A stretch of DNA of 64,000 bases from Physcomitrium patens. Lineage: Eukaryota; Streptophyta; Bryopsida; Funariales; Funariaceae. The notes beneath the pieces are model-generated. The model was not told the origin of the DNA and did no database searches. It saw only the letters and a program-made list of their open reading frames with translations. Positions 59,311 through 64,000 of the stretch are shown piece by piece. Position 1 is the stretch's first letter. The number at the start of each line of letters is the position of its first letter. The stretch spans positions 11,736,330 through 11,800,329 of the forward strand of contig NC_037265.1 of NCBI RefSeq assembly GCF_000002425.4. Direction: 5' to 3'. The translations under genes and the position numbers were made by a program.

Positions 59311-59868
59311 TTACTCCTCCTTCAAGGGATAAGTTCTACAAAGAGCGGTCTTCATATATTGAAGAAATCCAAGATGTGACAAATTATATTTGCCGCATAC
59401 TCTGATCTTTATTTTCTTTGAAGATAGTTGATAGGCCCTCTCAGCCATTGATAGTGTCCTATACCAAGGTGGGAAGACTACCATGTTATTTGATCATTGT
59501 TGAGGCCTTCATAACTTCCTTCAAATAAAATATTTGGAACTTCGTCAAGAATTGTTTCTACCTATATTAAAATTACCAAACATTGAGAGTCTCTTCTCGA
59601 GTTGTGATACCAAATGCATTGTATCTTGCCATCTATTCAAGGAAAAACATGTCATTTTTAAGGATCTTCATCTCAATTACGTCATCTTGAAGGTTGGGAC
59701 AATTGTAATGTCTTATTTGGTAGATCATCAAACAAAGGCTCTTCAGTCAAATCCATTGGTTGTTGGTTCTCTATCTTCTTAATGTCACAAATACAAAGAA
59801 GCTAGAAAGAAGGATTGAAAGTAGAATGTTATCTTGCCTAGATCTTATTTCTTTTATAGGAAAGGTCT
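59311..59868 (-). other. 3' untranslated region of J
   Basis: Sequence between the chromodomain stop and the polypurine tract. Homologous segments in D (32770-33256) and G (40211-40700) show it belongs to the element. The ORFs 59534-59782 and 59760-59963 (plus) are antisense shadows. Confidence 0.6.
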
Positions 59869-60105
59869 TCATCTTAATTTTGATGGATGTTGTCGATCAA
59901 ATGCCTCCACTTTCTTTGCTACATTTAGAAGATTCTTTGCTAGCTCCCATGTGCATTCACTAACATTATATCTGTGCCAATGAACAAGATATTTCAACTT
60001 ATTTTGGCACTGTCTAGAGTCTAAGACTTCTTCTACTTCAAATTCTTCATTATTGTCCACTTCTATAGGATGAGGTGATACTTGTCTTCTTCTTGGTATA
60101 TCCAC
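59869..60105 (-). CDS. pol: Chromodomain end of chromovirus integrase (J), open 78 codons
   Basis: The C-terminal part of a decayed Pol polyprotein that happens to lack stops. EEFEVEEVLDSRQ (20-32) and LKYLVHWHRYNVSECTWEL (37-55) are a chromodomain. The three positions that form a methyl-lysine cage in HP1-type domains are aromatic here (Phe22, Trp43, Tyr46). In chromoviruses this domain targets integration to marked chromatin. The start Met is internal to the polyprotein and not a real initiator. The upstream integrase is broken, so the peptide is probably not made. Confidence 0.75.
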   Translation of the reverse strand: MDIPRRRQVSPHPIEVDNNEEFEVEEVLDSRQCQNKLKYLVHWHRYNVSECTWELAKNLLNVAKKVEAFDRQHPSKLR

Positions 60106-61310
60106 TATCTTGTATGGTTCAAGAAGAGATGCGTGGAATATTGGATGGATTTTTATTAACTATAGTAGGTATAAACAATATGCAATTGAATTAGTTTGTG
60201 CAGAAATAAGAAATGGTTTAAGCCTATGATAGTCCAACTTATCACAAGGACGAGTAGCGTTGATATTGTGACAAAGTAACCATACTTTATCACCCATGTG
60301 GAATGGTGGTTGTTCTTTTTTATAGATATCTAGATTTAAAATTTTATTATTCTTGAGCTTCTTTTAATTGCGCCTTCATAATTGCATGTAGCTTTCTCAA
60401 ACAATTTTCCAAATCTTTTGCTATAAGATTATAAGCTTTTGAAAAGTCAAAAGTATCAAGTCATAGATGATAATCATAATTTACAAAAAAAGGTGTTTGT
60501 TTTGTAGAAGAATATATTGTGTTATTATAAGCAAACTCTGCTAATGGCAAAAGAATTGTCCAATCATCTTGTTGATAGTTGATAGTACATTTTAAATACT
60601 ACTCCAAAACTTGATTAACACACTCCGTTTGTCCATTAGTTTGATGATAGAATACTAAAGATAGTTATATATCTACTTTTAGAATCTTAAAAAGAGTCTA
60701 CCAAAATTTTAATATAAATTGAGTTCTCTTATCTAATATAATATCCTTAGATAATCCATGATAGCAATAGATGTTGTAAAGAAAGACTTTAGTTATTTCT
60801 TCACATGTGATAGATTTTGTATATAGTACAAAATATGCCATCTTGGTAAAATGATCTACTATCACAAATATAGAGTCATAAGAACCTGAGATTAGAAGAT
60901 CCATGATGAAATCCATAGAAACAGAAGACTATGGTTGTTCAAGAATGGATAATGATTAAAGAAGTCTATAAGATTGATGATGGAAAGTTTTTGATTTTAA
61001 ACAAATGTCGCGTGACTGAACAAAGTTTTTCACATCCTTCCACATTTGTGGCCACCAAAAATCTCCAGATATAAGCTCCAAAGTCTTCTTCTATCCAAAA
61101 TATCCTACTGCTAAAAAGTCATAACATGCTTGAAAGATACATAATCATGCTTCTTTTTTTGGAATATATAATCGACATTTGAAATAGATTAGGTTGTTTT
61201 TGAACTCAAACTTAGAAGTACCTTTGAACTTAGATGAAGGATTTTTGATATTGTGAAGAAGAAGATTAGAAAGCATACTTGATTGGATTTGTCTCACAAG
61301 GGTTGAATCA
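60106..61310 (-). pseudogene. pol: Integrase relic of J
   Basis: The open block 60698-60916 reads MDFIMDLLISGSYDSIFVIV (first catalytic Asp), DHFTKMAYFVLYTKSI and YNIYCYHGLSKDIILDKRTQ (second Asp region), then FILKFW. The zinc-binding region lies at about 61040-61200 and the C-terminal SH3-like region at about 60200-60560. It is better preserved than B, F or G, but frames are broken. Confidence 0.78.
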
Positions 61311-61608
61311 ATAACTTCAAAGCTTCAAAAGATGCTTTAGCTTCTTTGGTCCACTCAAGTTTGTCTTTGCAAATCAAACATATAGGTGGAGCTGCAACTC
61401 GAGAAAAGTCTTTGATGAAGATCCGATAATAGTTAACAAAGCTCAAAAAGTATTAAAAATCTCTTACTATTTTTGGAATATTTTAATCCATAACAGTTTG
61501 AATATTTTTAGGATTCATCACATATCCATCATTTGAAATGATGTATTTTAAGAGGTCGACTTAAATAATGTAGAATACACTTTTTTCTATGTTAACATAG
61601 AGACCCAC
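61311..61608 (-). pseudogene. pol: Reverse transcriptase relic of J, part 2 (thumb), RNase H deleted
   Basis: The integrase N-terminus runs directly into RT thumb/connection text at about 61313 (cttcaaagcttcaaaagatg). In B the two are separated by about 500 bp encoding RNase H. RT text stops at 61608 where the solo LTR starts. Confidence 0.7.
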
Positions 61609-62577
61609 TGTCGTACTGTAAAAGCTTATACTATGTAAAAATTAGTTAAAATATCTTATATGTTAGTAAAACTAGATGTATGTTAGAATGGTTAATAGAT
61701 TAATTTAAAGAGAGTGGATTTAAGAAACTTTATATTGAGTTTTATCTATTTTGATTATAGAATTTTAAAAAATTATAGGACCTAAATGATTAGTATGAAG
61801 CCTTGAGAAGTGATTAGAGCCTAAATAAAAAATCTTAACTAATAGGAGGCTTATTGGATGGGATGAAAGGAAGGAATGGTTGGATAAAGACAAGGAATGG
61901 AGATCTTCATTTCTATTGGTTGAAGGCCATGTCCAATAGACTTTAAGGAGGCTCTTCGAGGCCTTATTAGAGATTAGGGTTTTTTTTTTGAAGTCATTTG
62001 AGCTTTAGAGGCTAGAGTCATTAATTTTAGGTTTTTGAATATGGATTGGATGAAAATTTTGTGTGATTTGGAGTTTTTATGAAGGAGTTATTAGCGCTCA
62101 AAGTTAAGGTGTTAATTTCATACCTACTGTCACTCTTTGAGGCATAACATATGTTTACGAAGAGCAACAAAGAATTGGCAATAAGGATTAAAGAGAACAC
62201 TTCTTCAAACACACTTTTCATATACTATTTAATAAATTTGGAGTTTGGATGAAGAAGTTATAGAGGATTGAAGTCAGAGCATCCAAATCAAAGAGAGTAA
62301 GTAAGTGATTTTGTTCATAGTAATGATTGAAGCCATATCTTGAGTTTCTGGAAGAAATTTTGACTCAAACCTTTTATATAAGGTAGATAATTGTATCAAA
62401 AAAATATAAATATAAACTTGGTGTCATTTGGATGTTTAATTTGTGAGATATAAAGAAAATTATACATTGGTGCATAAAAACTAGGATTTGAAGCTATTGT
62501 TAGGATTTTGATAGTACCTATGAGCAATTAGTGGTATCCATGAGCCTAATGCTTTCTTGAGGCAAACTTTCTCTACA
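61609..62577 (+). repeat. Solo DHG-type LTR (969 bp) inside RT of J
   Basis: It starts TGTCGTACTGTAAAAGC and ends CTTTCTCTACA. It is homologous to the 3' LTR of A (9854 onward) and to the LTR end at 3828-3867. J RT sequence is continuous when it is removed (compare G at about 42890-42930). A clean 5-bp target duplication was not evident. The ORF 62027-62221 inside is spurious. Confidence 0.8.
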
Positions 62578-63012
62578 CTGAAACCGCATCTCTTAATTTT
62601 TGTAACATATGAAAAATATGAAGTTCATATTTATTTATATTCTTAAAATAGATAAAGATATCATCCAGATAACAGATAACAAAATTAACCAAAATTTTTT
62701 GAAAAATATCATTTATTAGATATTAAAAAGCTATCGAAGCATTTGTAAGTCTAAAAGGCATGACATTGTATTCAAAATACCCATACCTAGATCGAAATGT
62801 AGTCTTCTATTCATCTCTTTTTTTAATACGTACTAGATTATATGCTCCCTATAGATCTATTTTGTATAGATCTTAGCTTGATTCAGTTAATCAAGAAGTC
62901 CAGATATCAAAAATAGAGGGTACCAATTCTTGATGGTAATCTTGTTGAATCCTTGATAATCAACACACATCTGCAATGATCTATCTTTTTTCTTCATAAA
63001 TAAGATTAAAGC
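62578..63012 (-). pseudogene. pol: Reverse transcriptase relic of J, part 1 (palm and fingers)
   Basis: Minus-strand text matches RT palm regions in B (about 14930-15290) and G (about 42930-43330), including the region before the YxDD box at about 62640-62690. It is truncated at 63012 by the LTR of K. Confidence 0.68.
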
Positions 63013-63552
63013 TGTCACGGACATACATATAATTACCTATATGAATAGATAAAAGTATGTAAAAGTAGATAAAAGTAGGTTAATTGTGTAATATCTTCTA
63101 GAGAAGCTTCTTAGAAGCTTCATAGACGCTGCTTTGACTTTATAGGAGTCTATAGTTGACTTTTAGGTTAGAAACTTGGTCAACAAGTTAGCCATGTGCC
63201 ACACATGTTGGAAGCTTAAAGAACAAGCTAACTACGTGGTCCATCCATAGAAAACTTGCCTTGCAAACAAAGGCATGTGGCCTAGAAAGTCAACATATAT
63301 TGGAGGTCTTATAGAACATCGCCACGTGGCTTCTAGTTAGATAGTATATATAGAGGCAAGAGTGAAGCCCTCTTCACTCTTGTCAACTCCTTTCTTGCTT
63401 CTAGTCCAGGTTCAAGAGTCTTTAGTTTCTTGTCTTGTGGCAATAGCCATTCCAGTTTCCTTTTAATATACCTACTTGTTTATATTTTGACTTATTATAT
63501 CGAGATAGCCTTTTGGTGTATATTTTTCCTCATCGAGTCTTTGTCCTTGACA
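63013..63552 (+). repeat. 5' LTR of K (540 bp), reference copy for the CHR group
   Basis: It starts TGTCACGGACATACATATAA and ends GTCCTTGACA. GAAGCTTCTTAGAAGCTTC (63103-63121 region) holds two heat-shock-type half-site pairs. TATATATAG at about 63346-63354 is a plausible TATA box, followed by the group landmark. Six other copies in the window align to it. Confidence 0.88.
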
Positions 63553-63760
63553 GATTGACAAGAGTACACTTACAATATCAGAGCTTTGTCTTTTCTTGAT
63601 TAAGAGTGGATTACCCCTTTTTCTTGATAAGACATAAGCGCATTAGAAGTTGCGGATTACCCTCTTTTAAACTGATATTGTTCTTAGTATTTTCTTTGTT
63701 ATCAATTCCCCTCTTCTATTTTGAGCGTTATTAGACATCTTCTCTTTTCTAAGTGCTACT
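63553..63760 (+). promoter_or_regulatory. 5' leader of K with primer-binding-like motif
   Basis: A 22-bp spacer (gattgacaagagtacactta and two more bases) separates the LTR end from AATATCAGAGCTTTG (63574 onward), which resembles the plant initiator-Met primer-binding site TGGTATCAGAGC in its core. One copy of the leader unit (gtggattacccc ... gcggattaccc) follows. No ORF. Confidence 0.6.
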
Positions 63761-64000
63761 ATGGCAGAGCTTGTTGAAATGAAGAGTGCAATGGCACAGA
63801 TGCAAGAACAATTGAAGGAGTTAATGCTTGCGATGCATCAACTCAATTTACCACCACAAGGAGCAACAAGAATGGTAGGAAGTGAAGATATAGAGATGTT
63901 TGGGGCTGCTTCAACATCTGCACCAAACCATGTCCCTTCTCCCAGAATGGAACACCCTTCGAGTGTTAGAGAACCAAGAGTTGCCTTGCCCGAGAAGTTT
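63761..64000 (+). CDS. gag: Gag polyprotein of chromovirus K, N-terminal 80 codons, partial
   Basis: The frame is open from ATG 63761 to the window edge. A methionine- and glutamine-rich helical N-terminus (MAELVEMKSAMAQMQEQLKE) is followed by LMLAMHQLNLPPQ, a Ser/Pro-rich linker (50-70) and ALPEKF (75-80), which opens the gag core (EKFDG continues in relatives). It is homologous to the broken copy at 17655-17960. The protein would assemble particles around element RNA. No zinc knuckle is visible because the window ends. Confidence 0.85.
   Translation, partial: MAELVEMKSAMAQMQEQLKELMLAMHQLNLPPQGATRMVGSEDIEMFGAASTSAPNHVPSPRMEHPSSVREPRVALPEKF

Larger units (their letters stand above)
58811..63012 (-). 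mobile_element. CHR-group chromovirus J (minus, with solo LTR inside RT)
   Basis: Minus-strand order from the right: RT (63012 down to 62578), DHG solo LTR, RT continued (61608 to 61311), integrase, chromodomain, 3' UTR, polypurine tract (rc TTACTCCTCCTTC at 59311) and 3' LTR (59310 to 58811). Its 5' half is beyond the K insertion or outside the window. RNase H is deleted. Confidence 0.78.
63013..64000 (+). mobile_element. CHR-group chromovirus K, 5' end (runs off window)
   Basis: 5' LTR, leader and open gag start on the plus strand. LTR and leader are the least decayed of the group, and gag has no stop to the window edge. It is inserted into RT of J. Together with L1 it is the best candidate for a recently active element. 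Confidence 0.85.

Noticed and set aside
59534-59963. Plus-strand ORFs of 82 and 67 codons
   Set aside because: They are antisense to the 3' UTR and chromodomain of element J.

Overview
This window looks like a heterochromatin-like stretch of a land-plant nuclear genome. The evidence is plant-type Ty3/gypsy chromoviruses with C-terminal chromodomains, a Ty1/copia relic, degenerate TTTAGGG-type (CCCTAAA) telomere-like arrays, (TA)n microsatellites, and one AP2/ERF-type transcription factor gene with a short GT-AG intron. Nothing identifies the species. Most of the window is very AT-rich, decayed LTR-retrotransposon DNA. One moderately GC-rich island (about 50.3-55.7 kb) holds the only convincing host gene, and a smaller GC-richer island (about 20.3-21.8 kb) lies between retroelement pieces. 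No rRNA, tRNA, CRISPR array or bacterial-type gene was recognised.

Element names used below. L = a gypsy group with a 463-541 bp LTR (copies L1, L2). CHR = a chromovirus group with a roughly 500-575 bp LTR starting TGTCACGGAC and ending TTGACA (copies B, C/D, F, H, G, J, K). DHG = a second gypsy group whose protease has Asp-His-Gly instead of the usual Asp-Thr/Ser-Gly (copies A, E, X4). X = a 1.3-1.6 kb LTR type with a telomere-like internal array (X1-X4). M = an unrelated solo LTR.

Layout. 1-1941: 5' end of L1 on the minus strand, with gag open to the window edge, a triplicated leader and an LTR rich in heat-shock-element-like motifs. 1942-3827: copia RT-RNase H relic and 3' LTR remnant. 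3828-12912: DHG element A (gag, protease, RT, RNase H, integrase, 3' LTR), its LTR carrying solo LTR X1 and a 46-bp minisatellite. 12913-17641: CHR element B (minus). 17642-33800: CHR element C/D (plus), broken up by X2, a non-coding GC-richer island, X3 and DHG element E with both LTRs. 33801-38315: CHR F (minus), whose gag contains a ~940-bp insert copied from a neighbouring integrase. 38316-40210: fragments of CHR H and L2. 40211-46496: CHR G (minus) with solo LTR M. 46497-50280: very AT-rich DNA. 50281-55660: gene island with the AP2/ERF-like gene. 55661-56782: AT-rich spacer. 56783-58810: X4 LTR fragment and DHG gag. 58811-63012: CHR J (minus) with an open chromodomain reading frame and a DHG solo LTR inside RT. 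63013-64000: 5' LTR and open gag start of CHR K.

Functionally the window is a graveyard of autonomous LTR retrotransposons that insert into one another. L1 and K, at the two edges, have unbroken gag frames and so are the youngest. The others carry many in-frame stops. In the copia relic these stops sit where one C-to-T or G-to-A change explains them, as expected from decay of methylated DNA. The host gene probably encodes a nuclear DNA-binding regulator with an unusually divergent AP2 domain.
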